From assembly GCF_947500765.1 (NCBI RefSeq), contig NZ_CANMTH010000006.1:62001-126000 (forward strand): a DNA stretch of 64,000 nucleotides. The letters run 5' to 3'. A program made the position numbers and the translations under genes. The DNA comes from an uncultured Formosa sp. (lineage in GTDB: Bacteria > Bacteroidota > Bacteroidia > Flavobacteriales > Flavobacteriaceae). Under the pieces are notes generated by a model. The model worked only from the letters and a program-made list of their open reading frames with translations. It was not told the origin of the DNA and searched no databases. Below, piece after piece: positions 52,662 to 61,958 of this stretch (its first letter is position 1; every line of letters starts with the position of its first letter).

Positions 52662-54689
52662 TTAAGTTAATCCGTTATATTTTCTTATAAACCATTCCAA
52701 AGATAGGCAGAAAACTATGATTCCTAGCACATATGTCCAGTCTATTAATCCTCGGGCTGTCTTTGAACTTTTTTGAATAGTCGTATACTTTTTATTTGAA
52801 ATTAAATCTTCAAAAAGTGATTGATAATTCGCTATTAAATAAGATGTTCCTTCTGTTTTTCTCGCTAATAGATTTAACTTTGAAACATTAGCATTTAAAA
52901 ACTGTTGCTCTACATTATATTCCAAAACTGTAAAACTTCCAGATTGCGATATATTTTCAGTTATTGCACTAACCGTAAACTCATATTCTGCAGCTTCTAG
53001 ATGATTTAAATCAACTTGGTAATTATTGTTTTTTAACACAAAAGGCACTTCTGAAATTTTGTTGGTATTCTTATTTTTAAGCTTGATTTGAAGAGATTCC
53101 TTCCCATCAAACTCATAATTTTTATTAAAAAATTGTGCTTTAATAATCACATTATTGACGCCTTCATAAAATGATTCAAAATCGACAACCAAACGTGATT
53201 TACGCTTTGTAGATGACAAATACTGTACCAATTTGCCTATAAAATTATCGAATGTGTTAAAAGATTTTTCATTTATAAAACTTTCTGCGCGCCATTGCCA
53301 AATGTTCTCTCCTAAGAGTATAGCTTCTCTCCTACCATTACTCTCTAAAGTGGCTAAAAGAGGGGCTTTAGTAACTATATTTCCAACCTTTTTAAACAGT
53401 AAGGTTTCATATGGTGCGAAAAAAGTAAGGTCACCAAATGCAGATTGTAATGGCGGAAAGGATTCGAAATCCAAATCGTCTACAATAAAATTTGAAAAAC
53501 TAGTATTGAATGCTCCTTGATACATTTCTGTTTGCGACGTAATATCGTGCTCGTAATAATTGGTCTGTTCATTTAGAAAAAACCAATCAGTTTGAGAACC
53601 AGAAATGATAAATACATTCTTGTTTTCTGCTTTAATAGCATCAAAAATAAATTTAAACTGATTATCTGGTTGGTATAGTATAACTAAATTAAAATCATTT
53701 AATTTAGATTTAATTTCGTTTGGTTTTAATATCGAAACCGAACGTTGTTCATTACTTTCAATACTCTTTTTAAGCATTCCCAAATCTGGGTGATAAAAAT
53801 TTGAAACGATGGCAACATTCATCTTTTCATCAATCACTTCTATAGCAAAATTCTTGATATTATTTACCTTGTTTTTTTCAAATTTTAAAGGTTTTAATTG
53901 TGCTTTATAAGCAGACAATCCTACTTTATGCGCTGGTAACGTAAATTGTAATACTTCAGAAGTATGAGTTGCATTAAACGTTATATTTTTAGAATACACT
54001 GTTTGTTTTCCTGAAGTTACAAAAAACGTTGTGTTTACCGTTTCTTTTCCGTTATAAGCAAGAATTGTTTCAATTGGAAATTTATTTTTTAAATATGCAT
54101 ATTTATTCACATTAAGCTGCCTAATACTTAAATCTATATAAGTTGTTGTATCGCCTAGAATTATGGGATATACCGGTTGATTATAATTGGAAAATTCATA
54201 ATAGCTACCAAAGGTTTGGTTTCCATCGGTAATTAAAATGGTTGGAGCGACTTCGTCTTGATAAATATCTTGAAGTGCATTTAATGCCGAAGAAATATCT
54301 GTTTGTTTTTCAGTAAACGTTAATGCTTGAGAAGTATTTAGTGTTTTTCCGAAGTTATAATATTCAATATTAAATTTTTTATTTAATTCTGAATTAGATC
54401 GTATGGCTTGAACGGCCTGTTTTGCTTGTTCTGTTTGTTCTAATTGAACTATTGAATTAGAGTTATCTACGGCAACTAATAATTTTGGTTTTACCGTTGT
54501 TAATTCTAATTGCTCAAACTTAGGATTTATTAAAAGTAAGAGTATAGAAAAAATAGTGATAAATCGTAAAAAAGCAAAAAGCATGTATAATTTAGACATG
54601 CTTTTTACTTTATACTTATACTGAAATAAAGCTAACAAAAGCGCTACTATTCCAGCTAGAATAATATATAATACTGTTTGTGTAGGCAT
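52662..54689 (-). CDS. VWA-like membrane protein
   Basis: This 675-residue protein has two N-terminal membrane helices (about 4-23, 36-58), a VWA-like domain with MIDAS residues VDNSNS and ITDGNQT, a long extracytoplasmic part, and a C-terminal helix (about 650-668). The layout matches Bacteroidota BatA/B-like hypothetical membrane proteins, where VWA domains bind partner proteins through a metal. The function is not known. It lies 3 bp after the FabG-like gene and 10 bp before the prohibitin gene, so all three could be one transcript. Confidence 0.8.
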   Translation of the reverse strand: MPTQTVLYIILAGIVALLLALFQYKYKVKSMSKLYMLFAFLRFITIFSILLLLINPKFEQLELTTVKPKLLVAVDNSNSIVQLEQTEQAKQAVQAIRSNSELNKKFNIEYYNFGKTLNTSQALTFTEKQTDISSALNALQDIYQDEVAPTILITDGNQTFGSYYEFSNYNQPVYPIILGDTTTYIDLSIRQLNVNKYAYLKNKFPIETILAYNGKETVNTTFFVTSGKQTVYSKNITFNATHTSEVLQFTLPAHKVGLSAYKAQLKPLKFEKNKVNNIKNFAIEVIDEKMNVAIVSNFYHPDLGMLKKSIESNEQRSVSILKPNEIKSKLNDFNLVILYQPDNQFKFIFDAIKAENKNVFIISGSQTDWFFLNEQTNYYEHDITSQTEMYQGAFNTSFSNFIVDDLDFESFPPLQSAFGDLTFFAPYETLLFKKVGNIVTKAPLLATLESNGRREAILLGENIWQWRAESFINEKSFNTFDNFIGKLVQYLSSTKRKSRLVVDFESFYEGVNNVIIKAQFFNKNYEFDGKESLQIKLKNKNTNKISEVPFVLKNNNYQVDLNHLEAAEYEFTVSAITENISQSGSFTVLEYNVEQQFLNANVSKLNLLARKTEGTSYLIANYQSLFEDLISNKKYTTIQKSSKTARGLIDWTYVLGIIVFCLSLEWFIRKYNGLT

Positions 54690-54692
54690 AAA

Positions 54693-55439
54693 TTATGTTA
54701 ACATTCCTCCGTCTACATTTAACGTCTGTCCGGTAACATACGCACTTAAATCACTAGCTAAAAACACACATACATTAGCAACATCGTCCGGAGTTCCTCC
54801 TCTTTTTAAAGGAATACCAGCTCTCCATCCTTTAACAGTGTCTTCGTCTAACTTAGCAGTCATTTCAGTTTCTATAAAACCTGGAGCAACAACGTTACTT
54901 CTAATGTTTCTAGATCCTAGCTCTAAAGCCACAGATTTTGAAAATCCAATAATTCCAGCTTTAGACGCTGCATAATTGGTCTGCCCAGCGTTTCCTTTAA
55001 GACCGACTACAGAACTCATATTAATTATAGAGCCCTTACGTTGTTTAAGCATAGTACGTTGTACCGCTTTAGTCATGTTGAACACAGATTTTAAATTCAC
55101 TTCAATAACCTGATCAAAATCTTCTTCACTAATACGCATTAACAAATTATCTTTTGTTATTCCTGCGTTATTTACTAATATATCTATGCTTCCAAACTCT
55201 TTTACTACATCTTCTGCTAAGGTTTGAGCTTCTGCAAAATTGGCAGCATTACTTTGGTAACCTTTAGCTTTTATGCCTAAGCCATTTAACTCTATTTCTA
55301 AAGCGTTAGCTGCTTCTACAGAAGAACTGTAAGTGAATGCAACGTTTGCACCATGTTGTGCAAATACTTGAGCAATTCCTTTACCTATTCCTCGGCTTGC
55401 ACCTGTAATAATTGCTGTTTTTCCTTGTAATAACTTCAT
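54693..55439 (-). CDS. fabG: 3-oxoacyl-ACP reductase
   Basis: This 248-residue SDR has TGASRGIGKGIAQVF, NNAGITKDNLLMRISEEDF (characteristic for FabG), INMSSVVGLKGNAGQTNYAASKAG (catalytic Ser and YAASK), NVVAPGFIETEMT and the closing YVTGQTLNVDGGML. It reduces 3-oxoacyl-ACP with NADPH in fatty acid elongation. It is the first gene of the transcript with the VWA gene. A -7 element lies 28 nt upstream. Confidence 0.95.
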   Translation of the reverse strand: MKLLQGKTAIITGASRGIGKGIAQVFAQHGANVAFTYSSSVEAANALEIELNGLGIKAKGYQSNAANFAEAQTLAEDVVKEFGSIDILVNNAGITKDNLLMRISEEDFDQVIEVNLKSVFNMTKAVQRTMLKQRKGSIINMSSVVGLKGNAGQTNYAASKAGIIGFSKSVALELGSRNIRSNVVAPGFIETEMTAKLDEDTVKGWRAGIPLKRGGTPDDVANVCVFLASDLSAYVTGQTLNVDGGMLT

Positions 55440-55467
55440 GTATAATTAAATAAATATTTATGAAACT

Positions 55468-55475
55468 CAAAGATA
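55468..55475 (-). promoter_or_regulatory. -7 element of the fabG transcript
   Basis: The minus strand reads TATCTTTG, the same octamer as before the ABM, helicase and thioesterase genes, 28 nt before the start codon. Confidence 0.5.
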
Positions 55476-55498
55476 CTAATTCAAATTTTGACTGTATA

Positions 55499-55528
55499 AA
55501 AAAACCTCACAAATATTTGCGAGGTTTT
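55499..55528 (-). terminator. Terminator after the M16 peptidase gene
   Basis: The stem AAAACCTC / GAGGTTTT, extended through CAAATATTTG, is followed by a T run on the minus strand, 26 bp beyond the stop codon. Confidence 0.85.
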
Positions 55529-55554
55529 AATGTACATATCAGTTAATAAAGTCT

Positions 55555-58539
55555 CTATAATTTAACCTTATCGTCAATATTGTCATAATTAAATAAATAA
55601 TCGACATCCATTTCCTTAATCTCTCCTAATTTCTTTAAAGCTTTAAAATCGATATCTTTTTTATTCCCTACAACCATAATATTATAGTTTTCTCCTTTTA
55701 TATTTTCATTGAAAAAGTCTCTTAGATCACTTATTTCCATGTTTTTTATAGTGTTGTACATGGCTTCTCGATTGTCGTTTTCTATTCCTAATTTTTTCAA
55801 GCTTTCATACTCCCAAAAAATATTGGCTTTAGTTATACGTTCTGCAGCAATTTTCTTTAAAGCTGCATCTTTAGCTGCTTCAAATTGTTTTTCTGCTTCT
55901 GGCATATCGCTCATTAAAGTCATCATAGCATCTACAGCTTGTTCCATCTTATTGGCTTGTGTACCAATGTAAGCCAACACATAATTAGAATCTTCTTTTT
56001 TATTTGCTGTATTGTAACGTGAAAATGCTGAATATGCTAAAGATTTAGATTCTCTAATTTCCTGAAAAACAATAGATGATAAACCGCTACCAAAATAAGC
56101 ATTAAACAAACTTGTAGCTGCAAGATTTTTAGCATCGAAAGATTTTCCTTTTGCTAAAAACACCATCTCAGATTGCACCATATCATAATCTACAAAATAC
56201 ACTTGTCCACCAGTTTCTTTTTCAATATAGCTTGTAGCTTCTGGATAATTTTTAAGCGGCGTATTTAATTTATGTTCTTTATTTAAAGCAGCTATAGCTT
56301 GGTCTATATCTTTACCGTAATAGAAAATACGTTGTTTATAATCTTTAATTCCTTTTACAATATCTACTAATTCTTGAGGATCTTGAGTTTTTAATTCTGA
56401 GGCCTTTAAGATGTTTCTCAAACGAGAGTTTTCTCCGTACTGACCGTAATTAACTAAGCCATTCCATAAAATGTTACTTTTTTGAGTTTTCCCATCTTGT
56501 CTTCCCTTTAATATTTTATCTACATATTTTGTATATGCTTCAGGATCTGATTTAGGGTTGTTTATTAAATCTTCTAATAATGCTAATCCTTTTGGTAAAT
56601 TTTCTTTCAGACCACTTAAACCAATATAACTCACATCATCTCTGCTCACTACGTAATAATTGATACCTAGCTTATAAAATTCTTTTTTTATGTCTTCTGC
56701 AGACATTGTTTCTGTACCAAGATATTCTAAAAACCCAACGGCTAAACTTAATTTTTTATCGTTATCTGTACCCATATCAAAAATGATATTCAGGTTAAAT
56801 AAATCGTTAGATTCATTATTAATATACGATACTTTTACACCGCTATCTAAATCTTTTTCTTTAATAGCTGTTTTATAATCCACAAATTTAGGCTCAAGTG
56901 TTTCTGACTTTAATGCCTGAAAATCTGTTAAATACTGAGAACTTTTATCTCTATTTAAATTTACTGGTGTAATCCCTGGATTTTCTACTTTTACGATGGA
57001 ACTATCTTCGCCTTTTCTTTTATAAACAACAACGTAATTTTCTTTATAAAAACGATTAGCAAAAGCTACTAAATCTGCTTTAGAAATAGCCTTTAATTCA
57101 TCTAAAAACTTTACTTTATCCTCCCATTTTTGATGATGAATAAACGCATTATAATATGCAGATGCTAAAGCTGTACTATTTTCGTACTGTCTAGTCTGAC
57201 TCAATTTTAAATCGTTAACAACTGCATCTATCAACCAATCGTCGAACTCTCCTTTTTTAAGTTTATCAATTTGAGTAAATATTAGGTCTTTAACTTCATC
57301 TAAAGATTGTCCTTCTTTCGGGCTACCCGATAATTGTTGTAATCCATAGTCGTTTAAAAACATAGTAGAACTTCCAGCTCTTTGTACTAATTGTTGCTGA
57401 TTTAAATTTAAATCCATTAAACCTGCTTCTCCATTTGCAAGAATCATATCTGCAAGTGTAACATATTTTTCGTCTTCAGAATTTATACCGTTACTTCTAT
57501 AAGCAATACTAATACTCTCTGAAGTTGGCCCAAATACTTCTTTAATAATTGGTGCTGTAATAGGTTCTTCCTTAGAAAGTGTTGGGTGTGTTACTTCTTT
57601 ATTTTTTAGCTTACCAAACGTATTATTAACCGCTTTAATTGTTTTATCGAAATCGATGTCTCCAACTAAAACCATAGCCATATTGTTTGGTACATAATAT
57701 TTATCGAAATAATTATTAATATCTACTAACGAAGGATTTTTTAAATGTTCGGCAGTACCAATAGTTTGTTGTTGTCCGTATGGATGATTTGGAAACAAAC
57801 CGTCTAACATAGCAGTATACATTTTTCTGCCATCGTTGTCTTGAGATCTGTTGAATTCTTCAAAAACGGCTTCTAATTCTGTATGAAATAAACGCAATAC
57901 TAATTTACTAAAACGTTCGCTTTCTAGAGATAACCATTTGTTTAACTCGTTAGTCGGAATTTTATTTTTATATACCGTTTCCTCAAACCAAGTATGCGCA
58001 TTTGTACCTGTGGCTCCCATACCACTAACCATTTTATCGTATTCGTTAGCTACTGAATAGTTAGACGCTTCTAGAGATACTTCGTCTATCTTTTTATAAA
58101 TTTCTAACTTTTTAGCTTCGTCTGTTTCTGCGCGATGAGCTTCATATAAATCTGAAATTTGTTTAATGTATTCTTGCTCTTTATTCCAATCTATAGTTCC
58201 AATTTTATCGGTTCCTTTAAAAAGCATATGCTCTAGATAATGAGCTAATCCTGTAGAATTACTTGGATCGTAATTAGATCCTGCACGGACTGCAATATAA
58301 GTTTGAATTTTGGGTTCGTCTGTGTTTTTACTTAAATATACTTGTAAACCATTTTCTAAAGTATATAACCGTAGTCCTGTAGGATCGTTATTTACAACTT
58401 CGTAAGAAAGACCATTAGGATCATTCTTTATTTCAGACTTAATCACTGTATCTGCGTTATTAGTTTCTGTGTTCTGTTTACAAGCAATATTAAAACCTGC
58501 TAATAAACAAAGCATTACAATCATGTTGATTTGTTTCAT
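55555..58539 (-). CDS. M16-family zinc peptidase, lipoprotein
   Basis: This 994-residue protein has a signal peptide ending in a Cys (MKQINMIVMLCLLAGFNIAC), so it is probably a lipoprotein. The first M16 module has the inverted zinc motif HxxEH in GLAHYLEHMLFKGTDK and the third ligand Glu in ELEAVFEEFNRS. The second module, from about 530, is inactive (FLEYLGTETMSAEDI lacks the motif), as usual in pitrilysin-like enzymes. It would degrade peptides in the envelope. A single gene with its own terminator. Confidence 0.93.
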   Translation of the reverse strand: MKQINMIVMLCLLAGFNIACKQNTETNNADTVIKSEIKNDPNGLSYEVVNNDPTGLRLYTLENGLQVYLSKNTDEPKIQTYIAVRAGSNYDPSNSTGLAHYLEHMLFKGTDKIGTIDWNKEQEYIKQISDLYEAHRAETDEAKKLEIYKKIDEVSLEASNYSVANEYDKMVSGMGATGTNAHTWFEETVYKNKIPTNELNKWLSLESERFSKLVLRLFHTELEAVFEEFNRSQDNDGRKMYTAMLDGLFPNHPYGQQQTIGTAEHLKNPSLVDINNYFDKYYVPNNMAMVLVGDIDFDKTIKAVNNTFGKLKNKEVTHPTLSKEEPITAPIIKEVFGPTSESISIAYRSNGINSEDEKYVTLADMILANGEAGLMDLNLNQQQLVQRAGSSTMFLNDYGLQQLSGSPKEGQSLDEVKDLIFTQIDKLKKGEFDDWLIDAVVNDLKLSQTRQYENSTALASAYYNAFIHHQKWEDKVKFLDELKAISKADLVAFANRFYKENYVVVYKRKGEDSSIVKVENPGITPVNLNRDKSSQYLTDFQALKSETLEPKFVDYKTAIKEKDLDSGVKVSYINNESNDLFNLNIIFDMGTDNDKKLSLAVGFLEYLGTETMSAEDIKKEFYKLGINYYVVSRDDVSYIGLSGLKENLPKGLALLEDLINNPKSDPEAYTKYVDKILKGRQDGKTQKSNILWNGLVNYGQYGENSRLRNILKASELKTQDPQELVDIVKGIKDYKQRIFYYGKDIDQAIAALNKEHKLNTPLKNYPEATSYIEKETGGQVYFVDYDMVQSEMVFLAKGKSFDAKNLAATSLFNAYFGSGLSSIVFQEIRESKSLAYSAFSRYNTANKKEDSNYVLAYIGTQANKMEQAVDAMMTLMSDMPEAEKQFEAAKDAALKKIAAERITKANIFWEYESLKKLGIENDNREAMYNTIKNMEISDLRDFFNENIKGENYNIMVVGNKKDIDFKALKKLGEIKEMDVDYLFNYDNIDDKVKL

Positions 58540-58560
58540 ATAAATGTGTTTAGAATTAAA

Positions 58561-58592
58561 AAATCCGTTAACAACTAAATGTTAACGGATTT
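58561..58592 (-). terminator. Terminator after sucD
   Basis: A 13-bp perfect stem AAATCCGTTAACA / TGTTAACGGATTT with a 6-nt loop lies 55 bp beyond the sucD stop codon, with T's on the minus strand. Confidence 0.82.
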
Positions 58593-58647
58593 AAATTTAC
58601 GATATTATATAAATTTAGCAGTATAAAACTGTTAAATGAATGATTTT

Positions 58648-59529
58648 TTAAGCTAATTGAGCTAAAACTTCAGCGATTTTTTTACCAATTTCGGCAGGAG
58701 AATCTACAACATAAATTCCACAGTCTCTCATAATTGCTTTTTTAGCTTGTGCAGTATCATCACTACCACCTACAATAGCACCAGCATGTCCCATTGTACG
58801 TCCTGCAGGAGCAGTTTCACCAGCGATAAAACCAACAACTGGTTTTTTACTTCCGCTAGCTTTGTACCAGTTTGCAGCATCTGCTTCTAACTGACCACCA
58901 ATTTCACCAATCATAACAACGGCTTCTGTTTCTGGGTCGTTAATTAAAAGCTCTACAGCTTCTTTAGTAGTTGTTCCAATAATTGGATCTCCACCAATAC
59001 CAATAGCAGTAGTAATACCTAAGCCTTGTTTTACAACTTGGTCTGCAGCTTCATAAGTTAAAGTACCAGATTTAGACACAATACCAACAGTTCCTTTTTT
59101 AAATACGAAACCTGGCATAATACCAACTTTAGCTTCACCTGGGGTAATAACACCTGGACAGTTAGGACCAATTAAACGACAATCTTTACCTTTAATGTAG
59201 TCTGCAGCTTTAATCATATCTGCTACAGGAATACCTTCTGTAATTGTAATAATTACTTTAATACCTGCATCGGCAGCTTCCATAATAGCATCGGCAGCAA
59301 ATGCTGGCGGAACAAAAATGATAGTTGTATCTGCTTCTGCTTCAACAACAGCATCTTTTACTGTATTAAAAACTGGGCGATCTAAATGCGTTTGACCACC
59401 TTTTCCAGGAGTAACACCTCCAACTACATTTGTACCATATTCAATCATTTGGCTAGCGTGAAAAGTACCTTCACTACCAGTAAAACCTTGAACTATTATT
59501 TTTGAATTTTTATTTACTAAAACGCTCAT
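58648..59529 (-). CDS. sucD: Succinyl-CoA synthetase, alpha subunit
   Basis: This 293-residue protein has the CoA-binding [43 protein letters not shown] and the phosphorylated His248 in [11 protein letters not shown]. It pairs with SucC to make succinate, CoA and ATP or GTP in the TCA cycle. The sucC gene is not beside it in this window. It follows the lpxD-like gene and is possibly transcribed separately. Confidence 0.98.
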   Translation of the reverse strand: MSVLVNKNSKIIVQGFTGSEGTFHASQMIEYGTNVVGGVTPGKGGQTHLDRPVFNTVKDAVVEAEADTTIIFVPPAFAADAIMEAADAGIKVIITITEGIPVADMIKAADYIKGKDCRLIGPNCPGVITPGEAKVGIMPGFVFKKGTVGIVSKSGTLTYEAADQVVKQGLGITTAIGIGGDPIIGTTTKEAVELLINDPETEAVVMIGEIGGQLEADAANWYKASGSKKPVVGFIAGETAPAGRTMGHAGAIVGGSDDTAQAKKAIMRDCGIYVVDSPAEIGKKIAEVLAQLA

Positions 59530-59560
59530 TTTTGTTTGTTTTATTTATTATAAAGCTTTA

Positions 59561-59568
59561 CAAATGTA
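59561..59568 (-). promoter_or_regulatory. -7 element of sucD
   Basis: The minus strand reads TACATTTG, a match to TAnnTTTG, 31 nt before the start codon. It overlaps a small CTTTAC/GTAAAG hairpin. Confidence 0.45.
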
Positions 59569-59644
59569 AAGTTTTAACATTTATCATTAAAGATTTTTTT
59601 TGACTTTATTTAAAAACATCCGTCTTTTCTATTCCAATGAAAAA

Positions 59645-60583
59645 TTATTGATTCTCTTTTAATTTTTCGATTAATTTAGGAAGTTGTCTAAGTAAAGCAA
59701 ATTCTTTTAACTTATTCCTAGATTCTTCAATAGGTGTTCCGAAATATGTTTTGCCTCCAGCTACAGATTTTGTAACTCCAGTTTGCCCCATAATTACGGC
59801 TTTTGTTCCTATTCTAATACCACTAGTTGTTCCTACTTGTCCCCAAATAGTGACTTCATCTTCAATAACTACACAACCTGCAATACCTACTTGAGATGCA
59901 ATTAAACATTTCTTACCTATTACAGTATCGTGACCAACTTGTATTTGGTTGTCTAATTTAGAACCTTCTCCAATTATAGTATCTCCAGTTACACCTTTAT
60001 CTATAGTACATAATGCACCAATATGCACATTATCTTTTATAACCACACGCCCTCCAGATTTTAACTGATCAAATCCTTCTGGTCTGTTTTTATAATAAAA
60101 TGCTGAAGCTCCTAAAACCGTTCCGGCATGTATAATAACATTATCACCAATAACAGCATCATCATAAATACTTACATTTGAATGAATGATACAATTTTCA
60201 CCAATGGTAACATTATGACCAATAAAACAATTGGGCTGAATAATACTGTTCTTTCCTACTTTAGCTGACTCTGACATGCTTTTATTAGCACTTTGAAATG
60301 GCTTAAAAAACTGTGTTAAAGTATTAAAATCTCTAAAAGGATCGTCTGAAATTAATAAGGCTTTACCTTCTGGACATTCAACTTCTTTGTTAATTAAAAC
60401 AATAGTTGCAGCAGATTGTAATGCTTTATCGTAATATTTAGGGTGGTCTACAAATACAATATCTCCCGTTTCAACCACATGTATTTCATTCATGCCTAAA
60501 ACAGGAAATTCGTCTTGTCCAACAAATTTACAACCAATAATAGTTGCTATTTGTTTTAATGTATAAGGTTGCGGAAACTTCAA
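59645..60583 (-). CDS. LpxD-like acyltransferase, second copy
   Basis: This 312-residue protein has an N-terminal LpxD-type domain (NEIHVVETGDIVFVDHPKYYDKAL) and a left-handed beta helix of hexapeptide repeats (about 105-270). The catalytic-type His lies in QVGHDTVIGKKCLIASQVGIAG. LpxD adds a 3-hydroxyacyl chain to UDP-3-O-acyl-glucosamine for lipid A. A second LpxD gene lies at 63365-64000 in the same cluster, so the two may differ in acyl chain or sugar. It follows efp by 4 bp. Confidence 0.87.
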   Translation of the reverse strand: MKFPQPYTLKQIATIIGCKFVGQDEFPVLGMNEIHVVETGDIVFVDHPKYYDKALQSAATIVLINKEVECPEGKALLISDDPFRDFNTLTQFFKPFQSANKSMSESAKVGKNSIIQPNCFIGHNVTIGENCIIHSNVSIYDDAVIGDNVIIHAGTVLGASAFYYKNRPEGFDQLKSGGRVVIKDNVHIGALCTIDKGVTGDTIIGEGSKLDNQIQVGHDTVIGKKCLIASQVGIAGCVVIEDEVTIWGQVGTTSGIRIGTKAVIMGQTGVTKSVAGGKTYFGTPIEESRNKLKEFALLRQLPKLIEKLKENQ

Positions 60584-60587
60584 AGTC

Positions 60588-61154
60588 TTATTCTTTAACG
60601 CGTTCTTTATATGTTCCTTTTTCTGTTTCTACTTTAATTTTATCTCCTTCATTAATAAATAAAGGGACATTAATTATAGCACCAGTTTCTACAGTAGCTG
60701 GTTTTGTTGCATTAGTCGCTGTATTTCCTTTAATACCCGGTTCTGTTGCAGTTATTTCTAGAATAACACTTGCAGGCATATCTACAGAAAGTGGCATCCC
60801 ATCTTCAGAATTAATTAAAATAGTAACAACTTCACCTTCTTTTAATAAATCTGGATTATCTAAAACATTCACGTTTAACATGATTTGATTATAATCCTCA
60901 ATATTCATAAAGTGATATAAATCGCCTTCTGGGTATAAATATTGAAATTTATGAGTTTCTACACGTACATCTTCTAACTTATGTCCTGCAGAAAATGTAT
61001 TGTCTATAACCTTACCTGTTGTTACACTTTTTAACTTTGTTCTTACAAATGCTGGCCCTTTTCCTGGTTTTACGTGTAAGAATTCAATCACTTTAAAAAT
61101 ATCATGATTATATCTTATACATAATCCATTTCTAATATCTGATGTTGTTGCCAT
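60588..61154 (-). CDS. efp: Elongation factor P
   Basis: This 188-residue protein matches EF-P throughout: NGLCIRYNHDIFKVIEFLHVKPGKGPAFVRTKLKSVTTGKVIDNTF, with Lys32 at the tip (PGKGPAF), and a C-terminal ATEPGIKGNTATNATKPATVETGAIINVPLFINEGDKIKV. EF-P relieves stalls at polyproline. It lies within the lipid A cluster, 9 bp after lpxA. No modification enzyme is visible in this window. Confidence 0.98.
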   Translation of the reverse strand: MATTSDIRNGLCIRYNHDIFKVIEFLHVKPGKGPAFVRTKLKSVTTGKVIDNTFSAGHKLEDVRVETHKFQYLYPEGDLYHFMNIEDYNQIMLNVNVLDNPDLLKEGEVVTILINSEDGMPLSVDMPASVILEITATEPGIKGNTATNATKPATVETGAIINVPLFINEGDKIKVETEKGTYKERVKE

Positions 61155-61163
61155 TCTATTTTT

Positions 61164-61949
61164 TTAATTTGATTTAAAATATCCTTTCATAATTCCGCGT
61201 TGAGAATCTCTTATAAATTGAAGAATTTCGTCGCGCTCTGGAGTAGCTTCCCACTCTGCTTCTATAATTTCTACTGCTTGAGTATTGTTATAATTTTTTT
61301 GATATAATACACGATAAATATCCTGTACTTCTCTTATTTTTTCTGTACTAAAGCCTCTTCGTCTTAATCCAACAGAATTAATACCGACATAAGATAACGG
61401 CTCGCGAGCTGCTTTTACAAATGGTGGTACATCTTTTCTAACTAAAGATCCTCCTGTTACAAAAGCATGATTTCCAATAGAACAAAACTGGTGTACAGCT
61501 GTCATTCCTGCTAAAACCACATAATCTCCTACTAAGATATGCCCTGCTAAGGTACTATTGTTTGAAAATATACAATTGTTACCCACAATACAGTCGTGAG
61601 CAATATGGCAATACGCCATAATTAAACAATTATCACCAATTACGGTTTTCATTCGGTCTGTTGTACCTCTATTAATGGTAACACATTCTCGAATAGTTAC
61701 ATTATTTCCAATAATGGTTAATGTATCTTCGTCGTTATATTTCAGGTCTTGTGGGACTCCAGATATTACTGATCCAGGAAAAATATTACAATTTTTTCCG
61801 ATACGTGCACCTTCCATAATGGTAACATTACTTCCAATCCAAGTACCTTCACCAATGACCACATTGTTATGAATTGTTGTAAAAGGATCTATAACTACAT
61901 TCTTTGCAATTTTCGCACCAGGGTGTACGTAGGCTAAGGGTTGATTCAT
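61164..61949 (-). CDS. lpxA: UDP-N-acetylglucosamine acyltransferase
   Basis: This 261-residue protein is a left-handed beta helix of hexapeptides with the LpxA motifs: YVHPGAKIAKNVVIDPFTTI, NRGTTDR, the catalytic His in MAYCHIAHDCIVGNNC and GLRRRGFSTEKIREVQDIYRVL. It performs the first step of lipid A synthesis, with 3-hydroxyacyl-ACP. It follows lpxC-fabZ by 9 bp. Confidence 0.97.
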   Translation of the reverse strand: MNQPLAYVHPGAKIAKNVVIDPFTTIHNNVVIGEGTWIGSNVTIMEGARIGKNCNIFPGSVISGVPQDLKYNDEDTLTIIGNNVTIRECVTINRGTTDRMKTVIGDNCLIMAYCHIAHDCIVGNNCIFSNNSTLAGHILVGDYVVLAGMTAVHQFCSIGNHAFVTGGSLVRKDVPPFVKAAREPLSYVGINSVGLRRRGFSTEKIREVQDIYRVLYQKNYNNTQAVEIIEAEWEATPERDEILQFIRDSQRGIMKGYFKSN

Positions 61950-61958
61950 GTAATAATT

